A stretch of DNA of 64,000 bases from positions 1 through 64,000 of the forward strand of contig JAFIGY010000003.1 of NCBI GenBank assembly GCA_017849435.1. Direction: 5' to 3'. Positions 6,097 to 15,999 of this stretch are shown one piece after another. The stretch is from Chitinophaga niabensis (GTDB lineage Bacteria > Bacteroidota > Bacteroidia > Chitinophagales > Chitinophagaceae). Numbering within the stretch: position 1 is the first letter of the stretch; every line of letters starts with the position of its first letter. The position numbers and the translations under genes were made by a program. Under the pieces are notes generated by a model that did not search any database, was not told where the DNA came from, and saw nothing but the letters and a program-made list of their open reading frames with translations.

Positions 6097-9000
6097 TCAT
6101 CTGCTAATGAATATTTTCTTTACTTCTGTTTTGCTGCCGCACTGCACCTTCAGCAGGTAAATGCCCGCCGGCAGGTGGCCAACGTCTACGGACTTGTAAT
6201 TGCTGCCTTTGAAGAAGTCGGTTTGGCCATTGTATCTGATCATGCCTTGCATATCAATGAGTTGTATGGAGGCCGGAGCTCTTTCAGGCGCTTCCAGGTA
6301 GATGTGCAGCCTGCTGCCAAGGATGTACCAGAACAGGCGGAACCAGGCCTGGCGGCTCAGTACCAGCACGCTTTGCACGGGGCTGTACCGGAAAGAGCTG
6401 TCTTTCCCGATCTGCTTCAGGCGGTAATGCCAGTAGCCGGGCAGTACGGAATTATCCTGACTCGTATATGCGGCGCCCTGCCCGTTTACAGCAGTGGACG
6501 GCACGGTATCGATGGGAATGAAGTTGCGTTGATTGGCGGAGCGTTCTACAATGAACCGGTCGTTATTGATCTCGCGGGTGGTGCTCCAGGAGAGCCCTAC
6601 ACCTCCGTTCTGTTCCCGGGCCGTGAAAGTGGTGATCACAACGGGGTGTGCCAGTACTCGGATGTCATATCGACTGATCACGGGATAGTGGTCGGATGTG
6701 GTAGTGGAGTACGATGGGATGAGGGTTTCCACATAGCGTAACACTTTGGTGGATTGCGGTATGTAAGCGTACTGCATTTCGTTGGAGCCCATCACCTGAT
6801 CGATCATACTGGAGAAGGAAACGGTGGACCGCTGTTTGGCCAGGCTTAACGGATAGGTGAACGGTGTGTAATCCAGGGTGTCCATCCTGAAATCTATGTA
6901 AGAAGTGGTAGTATCCGGCGCGAGCTCGGTGGTGATGGTTCTGTTGAAATCATCGTTGAAGTCGCCGAGAACCAACAGGTTGTTGTAAGGATACTGAGTG
7001 TCCAGGGAGTCCTTCAATTCCTTCGCACCGTTTTTCCGCCGGTGCCAGCTTTCAATCTTCTCGGCGGCCGTACCGGTATTGGCTTTTGCATGTATGACGA
7101 TGAAATGGATGCGCGCAGTATCGTTATTAAGTACCACGCTGGTTTCCATCAGGTAGGGGAAGCGGCCTGACGACCAGTTGTAGCGGGCCGTGGTGCTGCC
7201 ACCCTGGCGCAGTACGCCGTATGTGCGGATATTCTTGATCAGCGAATCTTTATACACAAATGCCAGCTTTTGTGCGCCATTGTAATCCGGGGCCGTGATG
7301 CTGTCCGCCCTGGAACCGAAATCGGAGATGGTATACCGATAGCCCGGGAGGGAATCTACGATAGTCTTCAAGCGGAGGGTGTCTACTACCTCGCAGAGGG
7401 CGTATATGTCGGCGCCCGCACTGCGCAATACTTTCAGCGCATTCGTCTGTTGAAGGTTATCGTCGGCGGGACCGAAATCCCTGGAGCCGAACCATTCCAT
7501 GTTCCAGTTCATCACTTTCAGGGTACGGAGGGAGGTGCCGCTTAATTGCACCCTCGCAGCAGCAAGCCCTGCCGAAGCAAAACTCACAGGGCCACTGAAA
7601 TTTTGATCCGCTGCTGCCGGCGAGAACCGTGCCCATACAGTACGCTGGCCTTCGGTAGCAGGGAAGGTGAGGGTGGGGAAATACTGTGCTTTATCGAGGG
7701 ATATTTCAAAATTGGAAGGCGCGGTAACGTTAAGCGGCGCAGTAAGATCGTTCGCCCAGAACGTGAAAGGCTGCGGATCGGAATGCTGGCCGATTCTGAC
7801 GTAATCGAAATCCAGCATCGCCGGAGCGGTGGTGATTGTAGGAGGCGGCGCTGTGGTGGAATTGGTGATGTGTATATCATCCAGCGTCCACCTGCTGGCT
7901 TGCAGACCAGGGGAAGAGGTGTATACCCATGCGATGTACACATCCGTTCCTTTGAAGGCGGCGAGGTTGATGCCGGAAGAGGTGCTCCATACGTCGGAGG
8001 CGGTTTCGGGGAAACGCCCGTTGATGGCGGTCCAGGTGGCCAGCCGCGGATCTCCGCTGCCGCGGTAGTCTGTGGATATTTTCAGTTCAAGGGCGGGACC
8101 GTTAAACGCGCTTCTGCCGGAGAAGGACAGGAGCGGATAGTTGAAGCCGCTCAGGTCCAGCACAGGAGAGATCAGCCAGTCCTCGTTCTCCCTGGCAGCG
8201 CCGCCGGAGAAGCCATTGATCTGCACGCCTCTGCCCGTCTGCCCGAAAGTGGTACAGGCCCAAACCTGCGCTCCGCTTACGTTATATTGGGTAAAGCCAC
8301 CGGAAAGGTTGCTGATGCAGTCCGAAAAATCAAAATCCAGCAGCTGGCTGCCGGTGGAAAATTTCCATACGGTACTGTCAGCGATGCCTGCAAATCCGTT
8401 ACCATTGGAATCCTGCACGGCATTACTGTCCAGCGTCACGAAATAGGTCCTGTTGCCGCGCAGCCCGGCCTGTATGCTTAGGATACTGCCGGAAACGGTG
8501 ATGGCAGAACTATTGATATCTAAGATCTGTTGCGTTCCGTGTGTAAGGTTATGAATGACGAGCGTACCTGCATTTTTGCGGATGTTCTCGTTGAAAGCAA
8601 TCTGGATGATAGCGCCCGGTTGCACGCCGGCAGTGCCGTTGGCAGGCAGGAGAGAATCGATCACCGGCGGGGTGACGTCGCCGCTGACGCCGGTCACAAC
8701 AACACTATCGATCGCAAAACCCGGCCGGGAACCACCGCCGCTGATCTGGCGGTTCACCCAGCGGAGCTGTACCACCGGTTTGTTCTCACATTCGGCAGGC
8801 AACAACACCTGCCGGAGAGCAGGGTTCTGCGGTGTTGTAACCCCGGAGCCGGTCTGGCGGATATTATTATTCTGGTAGGCGGTAGTGGTGAGCGTCGTGA
8901 AATTGCCACTTTCCCCCACGCGGTATTGCAGCGCTACTTCATTGATCCGCGTATTCGCAGCGCTGTCATAGGGATTACGGATCGTCATTACCCGGAACAG

Positions 9001-9351
9001 TACGTTCACGCCGGTATTGCCGGTGGTATTGAGGCTCAGCGCCAGTGCATTATCCACCGTGCCGCTATTGAGGAAACCTGCTTTGCCGTTGTAGTTCAGT
9101 ACGCCATTGGTAGTGGAAGAAGCGCTGCTGTTGGCGGCCAGCGCTTTATCTGCCGTTGCCGGCAATACGTTGAAGTTCCCGGAGGGTGCTCCGCTCAGCA
9201 CCCATCCCATCCAGCCATCCGGGAAAGCGGTGGCGGTGTGGGGCAGGGCGGAAAAGTCCTGCTGATAAGGCAAAGCCTGCGGCATCGGGTTGGATTGTGC
9301 AAGGGTCAGTAGTGGGAACAGTAAACAGGTAAGGAGTAGATTTTTCTTCAT
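6097..9351 (-). CDS. T9SS-exported multidomain protein with endonuclease/exonuclease/phosphatase domain
   Basis: 1084 residues beginning with a Sec signal peptide (KNLLLTCLLFPLLTLAQ). Visible regions in order: a beta-sandwich with a choice-of-anchor look (about 25-220), an SbsA-type Ig-like domain (about 228-335, with FNENIRKNAG and KFSTG), a second jelly-roll segment with ENEDWLISPVLDLSG (about 340-500), an Ig-like linker, and an EEP domain (about 610-895) with NWNMEWFG, ADIYALCEV, VLGDFNDDF and TSDHYPVI, which supply the Asn, Glu, Asp and His of the family's metal-dependent site. The C-terminus (about 1015-1084) is a T9SS type A sorting domain ending GIYLLKV and KKIF. Expected to be released or anchored outside the outer membrane as a nuclease or phosphodiesterase. 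Substrate unknown. It stands alone between convergently and divergently read neighbours. Confidence 0.85.
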   Translation of the reverse strand: MKKNLLLTCLLFPLLTLAQSNPMPQALPYQQDFSALPHTATAFPDGWMGWVLSGAPSGNFNVLPATADKALAANSSASSTTNGVLNYNGKAGFLNSGTVDNALALSLNTTGNTGVNVLFRVMTIRNPYDSAANTRINEVALQYRVGESGNFTTLTTTAYQNNNIRQTGSGVTTPQNPALRQVLLPAECENKPVVQLRWVNRQISGGGSRPGFAIDSVVVTGVSGDVTPPVIDSLLPANGTAGVQPGAIIQIAFNENIRKNAGTLVIHNLTHGTQQILDINSSAITVSGSILSIQAGLRGNRTYFVTLDSNAVQDSNGNGFAGIADSTVWKFSTGSQLLDFDFSDCISNLSGGFTQYNVSGAQVWACTTFGQTGRGVQINGFSGGAARENEDWLISPVLDLSGFNYPLLSFSGRSAFNGPALELKISTDYRGSGDPRLATWTAINGRFPETASDVWSTSSGINLAAFKGTDVYIAWVYTSSPGLQASRWTLDDIHITNSTTAPPPTITTAPAMLDFDYVRIGQHSDPQPFTFWANDLTAPLNVTAPSNFEISLDKAQYFPTLTFPATEGQRTVWARFSPAAADQNFSGPVSFASAGLAAARVQLSGTSLRTLKVMNWNMEWFGSRDFGPADDNLQQTNALKVLRSAGADIYALCEVVDTLRLKTIVDSLPGYRYTISDFGSRADSITAPDYNGAQKLAFVYKDSLIKNIRTYGVLRQGGSTTARYNWSSGRFPYLMETSVVLNNDTARIHFIVIHAKANTGTAAEKIESWHRRKNGAKELKDSLDTQYPYNNLLVLGDFNDDFNRTITTELAPDTTTSYIDFRMDTLDYTPFTYPLSLAKQRSTVSFSSMIDQVMGSNEMQYAYIPQSTKVLRYVETLIPSYSTTTSDHYPVISRYDIRVLAHPVVITTFTAREQNGGVGLSWSTTREINNDRFIVERSANQRNFIPIDTVPSTAVNGQGAAYTSQDNSVLPGYWHYRLKQIGKDSSFRYSPVQSVLVLSRQAWFRLFWYILGSRLHIYLEAPERAPASIQLIDMQGMIRYNGQTDFFKGSNYKSVDVGHLPAGIYLLKVQCGSKTEVKKIFISR

Positions 9352-9533
9352 GAAAGACAGGTTTGGTTAAAGAACGGGGTTTAGCTCGCTCCTTAAAATT
9401 ACATTAGTTCTTGCAACGGGAGCGGATTTAACATGATGAATTTGTTAATTTAAAGAGTGGCCCGGTCATCTTGTCAGACCTGCGCCCCGTGGCACAACCT
9501 TTGAAAAGGCAAACCCGTTAAAACTGATCAATT

Positions 9534-11360
9534 ATGCAGAAAGGTGCTATACGTGTTCAAACAGAGAATATTTTCCCCATTATCAAAAAATTCCTGTATT
9601 CGGATCACGACATTTTTTTACGCGAGCTCGTGAGCAATGCCGTGGATGCTACGCAAAAGCTCAAGACCCTGGCCAGCGTGGGTGAGTTCAGGGGAGAGTT
9701 GGGTAATATCGATATTACCGTTTCCCTGGATAAAGAGAAAAAGACCATCACTATTTCAGACCGCGGGGTAGGGATGACGGCAGAAGAGGTAGACAAATAC
9801 ATTAACCAGGTGGCATTTTCCGGTGCGGAGGAATTTGTGAAGAAGTATAAAGGACAGGGAGATGGCGCGAATATTATAGGGCACTTTGGGTTAGGGTTCT
9901 ATTCCTCCTTCATGGTGAGCAGTCAGGTGGAGATCTTCACCCGCTCCTGGCGCCCGGATGCCAAAGCTGTACGCTGGGAATGCGACGGCAGCCCGGAGTA
10001 TCAGCTGGATGATGCGGAGAAAGCGGAGCGCGGGACCGACATCGTGTTACATATCAACGAAGAAAGCGAGGAATTCCTCGACGAGCATCGCATCCGTGCC
10101 ATCCTCGAAAAATTCTGCCGCTTCCTGCCGGTACCTATCCGTTTCCAGGATACGCAGATCAACAATACTGCTCCCGCCTGGGTGAAAAAGCCCAGTGAGC
10201 TTACAACAGAGGACTATCAGAACTTTTACAAGGAATTGTATCCCTTTGCGGAACCGCCGTTGTTCTGGATTCATCTGAATGTGGATTATCCATTCAATCT
10301 GACCGGCATCCTGTATTTCCCCAAGATCACCAAATCTTATGAAGTACAGAAAGACAAGATCAATCTTTACAGCAATCAGGTATATGTGACCGATGAGGTG
10401 AAGGACATTGTGCCGGAATTCCTGATGCTGCTGCATGGCGTCATCGACTCACCGGATATCCCGCTGAACGTAAGCCGCAGCTATCTGCAGGGAGATCCGA
10501 ATGTGAAAAAGATCAATGCGCATATCACGAAAAAAGTAGCGGATAAGCTGGATGAAATGTTCCGGACAGACCGTGCATCTTTTGAAGAGAAGTGGGAGTA
10601 CATCGGGTTGTTTGTGAAGTATGGTATGATGACGGACGATAAATTCCTCGAGAAAGCCAACAAGTTCCATCTCATGCAGGATGTAAAGGGCGATGCGTTC
10701 TACACACTCGAAGAATACCGCACGGCAGCCGTACCACTGCAAACGAATAAAGAGAACAAGCTGGTGATCCTTTATGCTACCAATCCCGTGCAGCAGGACA
10801 GCTACGTACAAGCTGCCCAAGCCAAGAGCTACAAGGTGGTGAAGCTGGAAACATTGATAGATGCGGGTTTCATCAACCAGATGGAAATGAAATGGGAGCA
10901 TGTGCAATTCACGCGTGTGGATGCGGACATCGCCGATAATCTCATCAATAACGAAGCACAGGCACAAAGCGTACTGAGCGAGGAACAGGAAGGTAAGCTG
11001 AAAGACCTCTTCGGGCGGCACCTCGCGCAACCCAACATTAAAGTGGAATTAAAAGGACTGAATGCACAGGAACAACCCGTGATCGTTACCCGCTCCGAGT
11101 TCATGCGCAGGATGAAAGACATGGCCGCGATGGGAGGCTCTGCAGCCAGCTGGTATGCCGGTATGCCGGATGAGATCACAATGACTGTGAATGCCAACCA
11201 TCCTATCTACAAGGGTATCCTCAGCGAAGGAAATACGGACAAGCAACAGAAGCTTGTGCGCAATCTTGCGGACCTGGCATTGCTCTCTCAAAATCTGCTG
11301 ACAGGTGCGGATCTTACCGCCTTTGTCAATCGCAGCGTTGAGTTGATGGGGAAGGAATAA
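9534..11360 (+). CDS. htpG: Chaperone HtpG (Hsp90)
   Basis: 608 residues, slightly shorter than E. coli HtpG. The GHKL ATPase domain is complete: a helix with LVSNAVDATQKLK, DRGVGMTAEEVDKYI, and GHFGLGFYSSFMV. The middle and dimerisation domains follow, with DIPLNVSRSYLQ. Cytosolic ATP-dependent chaperone. The usual NASDA motif reads NAVDA here; the nucleotide-binding Asn is kept. The gene is monocistronic, closed by a hairpin at 11397-11434. Upstream, AACCTTTG (9496-9503) is one base from the -7 consensus and TTG at 9471 lies 22 bases before it, so a promoter there is possible but weak. Confidence 0.96.
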   Translation: MQKGAIRVQTENIFPIIKKFLYSDHDIFLRELVSNAVDATQKLKTLASVGEFRGELGNIDITVSLDKEKKTITISDRGVGMTAEEVDKYINQVAFSGAEEFVKKYKGQGDGANIIGHFGLGFYSSFMVSSQVEIFTRSWRPDAKAVRWECDGSPEYQLDDAEKAERGTDIVLHINEESEEFLDEHRIRAILEKFCRFLPVPIRFQDTQINNTAPAWVKKPSELTTEDYQNFYKELYPFAEPPLFWIHLNVDYPFNLTGILYFPKITKSYEVQKDKINLYSNQVYVTDEVKDIVPEFLMLLHGVIDSPDIPLNVSRSYLQGDPNVKKINAHITKKVADKLDEMFRTDRASFEEKWEYIGLFVKYGMMTDDKFLEKANKFHLMQDVKGDAFYTLEEYRTAAVPLQTNKENKLVILYATNPVQQDSYVQAAQAKSYKVVKLETLIDAGFINQMEMKWEHVQFTRVDADIADNLINNEAQAQSVLSEEQEGKLKDLFGRHLAQPNIKVELKGLNAQEQPVIVTRSEFMRRMKDMAAMGGSAASWYAGMPDEITMTVNANHPIYKGILSEGNTDKQQKLVRNLADLALLSQNLLTGADLTAFVNRSVELMGKE

Positions 11361-11396
11361 TATATACAAATTCCCGATGTATTATATTTTTTGATC

Positions 11397-11434
11397 AGCT
11401 GGTAGTGGTGAAAGTCGCTACCAGCTTGTTTTTT
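11397..11434 (+). terminator. Terminator of htpG
   Basis: AGCTGGTAG (11397-11405) pairs with CTACCAGCT (11418-11426) and is followed by TGTTTTTT. It lies 36 bp past the htpG stop. Confidence 0.8.
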
Positions 11435-11564
11435 GGTACAATACTTGCGTTCGAACGGCGATTGAAAAACCATATCTCATAACCGTATCTGCATGATTTA
11501 TTCTTTCTCCCACATTACTTACTCCGGGGAAAAGCGTAATTTACAGATCGCATTTTGTGCCAAC

Positions 11565-12383
11565 ATGATCCGTGTAAATCATTTATTAAAACTGCGAAGG
11601 AAAGCAATGACGGTAACCAGTATTGCCTTATTGATGTTAACGTTCGCCTGTTCCAAGCAGGCGACAACGGGACCGGTCACAGGCGAAGAAGGAAAGAACC
11701 CTCCGCCCGCAGTTGACACGAGTAGTTTCGTGCGCCAGCAAACCGGCGTGAGCTTCCGGAAAGTGAACAACCCGAAAGGGATCACCGATTATGTATTACA
11801 GATACCTGCTTCCTACAACGATCAGAAAACAGTGAAATGGCCCGTGATTATTTTCCTTCATGGTATCGGGGAGCGCGGTAATGATCTGAACCAGGTAAAG
11901 AATGCGGGGCTGGCCGGGAAAGCGGCTGCCGATCCTAATTTCCCTTTCATTGTGATCTCTCCGCAATGCAAAACAGACAGCTGGTGGGATAACCCCAGCC
12001 TGGACGCCCTCTACGCCGATGTGCTCAAACAATACAATATAGATCCCCAACGCATTTATCTTACCGGATTGAGCATGGGCGGATATGGTACATGGGATTG
12101 GGCGCAGAACGCACCTGATAAGTTTGCCGCTATCGTGCCGATCTGCGGTGGTGGTACTCCGGCTAACGCCTGTGTGTTGAAAAATGTGCCGGTGTGGGCA
12201 TTCCATAATGCAGATGACCCAACCGTATCCGTTTATAATTCACGGGATATGGTGGATGCGCTCGGGAAATGTGGCAGCAATCTCGTGAAATACACGGAAA
12301 ACCCTACCGGCGGGCATGATGCATGGACCAAAGCGTACAATGATCCCGCATTGTATGACTGGATTAAAGCACAGAAGAAATAA
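11565..12383 (+). CDS. Secreted lipoprotein esterase/peptidase, alpha/beta hydrolase (paralog 1)
   Basis: About 272 residues with the start placed at ATG 11565; a longer frame opens at 11493, and ATG 11607 is also possible. A lipoprotein signal (SIALLMLTFAC) precedes SKQATTG, so the mature protein is probably lipid-anchored. The hydrolase domain has VIIFLHGIGERG (oxyanion-hole region), YLTGLSMGGYGTWDWA with the nucleophile Ser in GLSMGG, DDPTV with the likely acid, and GGHDAW with the His. The pattern fits the predicted-peptidase/PHB-depolymerase-like esterases (COG4099 type). Substrate unknown. The next gene is a close paralog 48 bp downstream, suggesting tandem duplication and co-transcription. 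Confidence 0.85.
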   Translation: MIRVNHLLKLRRKAMTVTSIALLMLTFACSKQATTGPVTGEEGKNPPPAVDTSSFVRQQTGVSFRKVNNPKGITDYVLQIPASYNDQKTVKWPVIIFLHGIGERGNDLNQVKNAGLAGKAAADPNFPFIVISPQCKTDSWWDNPSLDALYADVLKQYNIDPQRIYLTGLSMGGYGTWDWAQNAPDKFAAIVPICGGGTPANACVLKNVPVWAFHNADDPTVSVYNSRDMVDALGKCGSNLVKYTENPTGGHDAWTKAYNDPALYDWIKAQKK

Positions 12384-12431
12384 TCCTTCACCGGATGGGG
12401 GATGCTTCATCCGGTGCCGTTTTACACCTAT

Positions 12432-13181
12432 ATGATTAAAAGCATTGCCTATACCGCCTTTTGGCTGTTCTTTACCCTTACTGCGCTGGCCGCGGAAGAT
12501 TCCACGCATGTGGAAGACCGGTTTGGTGCGGGGTTTTCTGTAAGATATGTGATTCATCCGGGGGCGTCTGTCGATCAGTATTTGTTGTATATGCCTGCTA
12601 AATTCCGCAAACGCAAGCCGGACCGCTGGCCGGTGATCTTTTTCCTGCACGGGAAAGGGGAGCGGGGATATAATATAGACCTGGTAAGGAATGTGGGGTT
12701 GACGCAGATGATCAGTAAAGGGAGTGATTTCCCGTTTATTGTAATAGCGCCGCAATGTAAGCCTACCGCTAAAACCTGGGAGGTGCCCAGTCTCAATGCT
12801 TTGTATGCGGACGTAATGCGCCGCTATCCGATAGACACTACGCGGGTGTATCTTACCGGGCTCAGTATGGGTGGATATGGTACCTGGATATGGGCCTCGT
12901 CCAATCCCTCTTTATTCACCGCCATTGTGCCGATCTGCGGATATGGTATAAGACGGCTGGATCCCTGTGGCATGAAGGATCTCCCGGTGTGGACGTTTCA
13001 CAATACGGATGATGATACGATTGATGTGGAGGAAACGCGGAAGATCGTGGCGGCAATCAAAGCCTGCGGAGGTACAAAGATCCGGTATACAGAGCGCTCT
13101 ACGGGCGGCCACGATGCCTGGGGCCGGGTGTATTACGGGAAAGAAATATTCAGCTGGCTGCTTTCGCATCAGAAGCCCTGA
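12432..13181 (+). CDS. Secreted esterase/peptidase, alpha/beta hydrolase (paralog 2)
   Basis: About 249 residues from ATG 12432, chosen over the in-frame ATG at 12402 because it places the hydrophobic signal peptide (KSIAYTAFWLFFTLTALA) at the N-terminus. Signal peptidase I type; no lipobox. It has the same architecture as the upstream gene: VIFFLHGKGERG, YLTGLSMGGYGTWIWA, DDDTIDVEE and TGGHDAW, so the Ser-Asp-His triad is complete. Differing N-termini imply that one paralog is membrane-anchored and the other soluble. The 3' end overlaps the convergent recJ by 32 bp. Confidence 0.85.
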   Translation: MIKSIAYTAFWLFFTLTALAAEDSTHVEDRFGAGFSVRYVIHPGASVDQYLLYMPAKFRKRKPDRWPVIFFLHGKGERGYNIDLVRNVGLTQMISKGSDFPFIVIAPQCKPTAKTWEVPSLNALYADVMRRYPIDTTRVYLTGLSMGGYGTWIWASSNPSLFTAIVPICGYGIRRLDPCGMKDLPVWTFHNTDDDTIDVEETRKIVAAIKACGGTKIRYTERSTGGHDAWGRVYYGKEIFSWLLSHQKP

Positions 13182-14868
13182 TGTCGATCACCTTCAATTG
13201 CAGGCTGATGTTCCCGTTCCATTCATTTTCTTCCACGGTAAAAACAATATCGAAAGGTCGCTTGCTGTTCACCAGCTCAAACTTGTCCGCCATAAAAAAA
13301 GCGATGCCGGAAAAGGCGTTGCTGTTTTGCTGTTTGACGGAAAGCTTCAGGTGCTCTTCCTTCACCACTTTTGAGAAACCGGTATCCATCACTCTTTTGG
13401 CCAGGAATACAGGTCGGAGATTTTCCGGTCCCAGCGGTTCGAACTGCCGCATGATGTTATAGAACGCAGGGGTGATATCAGAGAGGGCGATCTCCGTGTC
13501 AATTACGATCTCCGGGATCAGCATCTCAGGATCGATGGTAGCGGCTACCACGGTTTCGAATTTTTCGCGGAAGGCTTCCACATTTTCCGGCTTCAGCGTC
13601 ATGCCGGCGGCATAGAAGTGCCCGCCGTAATTCTCCAGCAATTCCTTGCACTGATGGATCGCTTCATATACATTGAACCCGGAAACGGAGCGGGCCGAGC
13701 CGGCTACTTTATCGTTGCTCTGTGTGAGGATGATAGTAGGACGATAGAAATATTTGTCGATAAGCCGGGACGCCACGATGCCCACCACCCCTTTGTGCCA
13801 GTGTGGTTGGTACAATACGGTGGATTTGCGGGATTGTTGCGTGACATCGTTCTGAATAATATGGACGGCTTCCTGCGTAATGCTCATGTCGATCCCTTTC
13901 CTTTCCAGGTTATCACCGTGGAGCATTTCCGCAAATGCATATGCCTTTTGGTAGTCTTTTTCCAGGAAAAGGTTCACCGCCTTGCGGGCATCGTCCATTC
14001 TGCCTGCGGCATTCACGCGGGGTGCGATCACGAAAACGAGATTGGAAGTGGTTAGTTTTTCTTTCAGGGCACTCAGCTGAATGAGTGCTTTGATACCGGG
14101 ACTGGGATCGTCGTTCACCTGTTTGAGGCCGTAAAAGGCCAGTACGCGGTTTTCGCCGGTCATGGGAACGATATCCGCTGCAATGCTGGTGGCTACAAGG
14201 TCCAGATGCCGGTAGACCTCCGTCATCGGAAGTCCTTTTTTCTGTGCCAGTGCACTGATCAGCTTGAACCCGATCCCGCATCCGCTTAACTCCTTGTAGG
14301 GGTAGGGGCAGTCGGCCTGCTTGGGATTTAGGATGGCGACAGCGTTCGGCAGGATAGCATCCGGCAGGTGGTGGTCGCAGATAATGAAATCAATACCCAG
14401 CGAGCGGGCGTAAGCGATGTACTCTACGGATTTGATGCCGCAGTCCAGCGCGATGATCAGGCTGAAATCATTGTCCCGCGCATATTCTATACCCTGCATG
14501 GAAATACCGTAACCTTCCCGGTAGCGGTGTGGTATATAGAATTCGATATTATCATATAGTCTGGAAAGGAACCCGTATACGGTAGCCACGGCTGTCGTGC
14601 CATCCACATCATAATCTCCGTACACCAGTATTTTCTCACGTCTGAAAAATGCTTCCTCAATGCGAGAGATGGCAATGTCCATGTCTTTCATGATCCAGGG
14701 ATCATGAAGGTCGTCCAGGGAAGGGCGGAAAAAATGCCGGGCGTCCTCATATTTCCGGATGCCCCGCTGTACCAGCAGACGGCAAAGTAAGGGATGAATA
14801 CGTAAAGCAGCCTGTAGCTCCTGTTCCTGTATTGGTTGATATTTTTTTACTGTCCAGCGTTTGTCCAT
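13150..14868 (-). CDS. recJ: Single-stranded-DNA-specific exonuclease RecJ
   Basis: About 572 residues from MDKRWTV at 14868; an in-frame ATG at 14904 adds 12 residues that look unlike a RecJ start. The DHH domain has VYGDYDVDGTTAVATVYGF, ALDCGIKSVE and ICDHHLPDA. The DHHA1 domain contains the GGHFYAAGMTL motif, and an OB-fold-like C-terminal part follows. 5'-3' exonuclease in recombination and mismatch repair; the metal-binding Asp and His residues are present. It overlaps the end of the convergent esterase gene (13150-13181). Confidence 0.96.
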   Translation of the reverse strand: MDKRWTVKKYQPIQEQELQAALRIHPLLCRLLVQRGIRKYEDARHFFRPSLDDLHDPWIMKDMDIAISRIEEAFFRREKILVYGDYDVDGTTAVATVYGFLSRLYDNIEFYIPHRYREGYGISMQGIEYARDNDFSLIIALDCGIKSVEYIAYARSLGIDFIICDHHLPDAILPNAVAILNPKQADCPYPYKELSGCGIGFKLISALAQKKGLPMTEVYRHLDLVATSIAADIVPMTGENRVLAFYGLKQVNDDPSPGIKALIQLSALKEKLTTSNLVFVIAPRVNAAGRMDDARKAVNLFLEKDYQKAYAFAEMLHGDNLERKGIDMSITQEAVHIIQNDVTQQSRKSTVLYQPHWHKGVVGIVASRLIDKYFYRPTIILTQSNDKVAGSARSVSGFNVYEAIHQCKELLENYGGHFYAAGMTLKPENVEAFREKFETVVAATIDPEMLIPEIVIDTEIALSDITPAFYNIMRQFEPLGPENLRPVFLAKRVMDTGFSKVVKEEHLKLSVKQQNSNAFSGIAFFMADKFELVNSKRPFDIVFTVEENEWNGNISLQLKVIDIRASDAKAAS

Positions 14869-15033
14869 GAATAGGTACTTGCGGAAATAGCTTCCAATGT
14901 TCAATCAGTCTTCAATATTGTAAGATAAGGATGATTAGCGTATTATCGTTGCGATCCTTGTCAAAACGGAGATAGTTTACGCTAAAACCGGGAAACTCTC
15001 CGGAAAATGGAGACGCTGCCGGTCATACATCGG

Positions 15034-15999
15034 TTAAAATTTTCTGTCGGTCGTAAAACGGACGAGGGATTCCAGTCCTGAGCGGATGGTACTGTCAGGG
15101 AACTCATGCAGGATGGCCAGGGCTTCATCGCGGTACTGCATCATTTTTTGCCGGGTGTAGTCGATACCGCCGCCTTCTTTGACCATATTGATCACTTCGT
15201 TGACCTTGTCTTTATCTTTATTATGATTTTTTACGATGTTGATGATGTGCCGGCGTTTTTCCGGAGAACAGTGTTGCAGGGTATGGATGAGAGGGAGGGT
15301 CATTTTCTTTTCGCGGATGTCGATGCCGGTGGGTTTGCCGATGTTGGCGGCGCCGTAGTCGAAAAGATCATCTTTGATCTGGAAGGCGATGCCTACCTTT
15401 TCCCCGAACACGCGCATTTTTTCCGTGAGGGCTTCATCGGCGGTAGTGCTGTAAGCGCCTGCGGCGCAGGCGGAGGCGAGGAGGGAGGCGGTTTTGCGGC
15501 GGATGATATCGAAATAAACGGCTTCCTTGATATCCAGCCTGCGGGTTTTTTCCATTTGCAGCAGCTCTCCTTCGCTCATGTCCTTTACTGACTTGGAAAG
15601 GATCTGCAGGCTGCGGTAATCCTGGTTGTCCAGCGACAGGAAAAGTCCTTTGGTCAGGAGGTAATCCCCTACCAGCACTGCGATCTTGTTCTTCCAAAGT
15701 GCATTGACCGAGAAAAAGCCACGGCGCTCCAGGGAGTCGTCCACAACGTCGTCATGTACAAGTGTGGCGGTATGCAGGAGTTCCACGAGGGCGGCGGCGC
15801 GGTAAGTACGTTCGTTTATATTATCTGCGAACAACCGGGCGGAGAGGATAACGAACATAGGTCTGATCTGTTTGCCTTTCCGTTTCACGATATAATGCAT
15901 GATCCGGTCCAGCAACGGCACATCACTTTTCACCGCCTCCGCAAATTTTCCCTCAAAATCGTGTAATTCCTTCCCGATCAGTTGTTTAATTTCCTCCAT
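15034..15999 (-). CDS. Polyprenyl diphosphate synthase (trans-isoprenyl, octaprenyl-type)
   Basis: 321 residues. The first Asp-rich motif is LVHDDVVDDSLERRG and the second is QIKDDLFDYG, with KGKQIRPMFV, which binds isopentenyl diphosphate, near the N-terminus. These make it an all-trans polyprenyl synthase supplying the side chain of menaquinone, the quinone whose ring genes mqnB and mqnD lie in this window. Small residues before the first motif fit a long-chain product, but the exact length cannot be read. Separated from recJ by ~165 bp on the same strand. Confidence 0.92.
   Translation of the reverse strand: MEEIKQLIGKELHDFEGKFAEAVKSDVPLLDRIMHYIVKRKGKQIRPMFVILSARLFADNINERTYRAAALVELLHTATLVHDDVVDDSLERRGFFSVNALWKNKIAVLVGDYLLTKGLFLSLDNQDYRSLQILSKSVKDMSEGELLQMEKTRRLDIKEAVYFDIIRRKTASLLASACAAGAYSTTADEALTEKMRVFGEKVGIAFQIKDDLFDYGAANIGKPTGIDIREKKMTLPLIHTLQHCSPEKRRHIINIVKNHNKDKDKVNEVINMVKEGGGIDYTRQKMMQYRDEALAILHEFPDSTIRSGLESLVRFTTDRKF

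Noticed and set aside
7546-9312. Long plus-strand frames opposite the secreted EEP protein (7546-8481, 8530-9312)
   Set aside because: Antisense shadows; the minus-strand protein has a signal peptide, domains and a T9SS tail.
9470-9490. A sequence resembling an E. coli sigma-32 heat-shock promoter (CTTG, then CCCCGT) before htpG
   Set aside because: Spacing is off and Bacteroidota are not known to use a sigma-32 of this type; probably chance.
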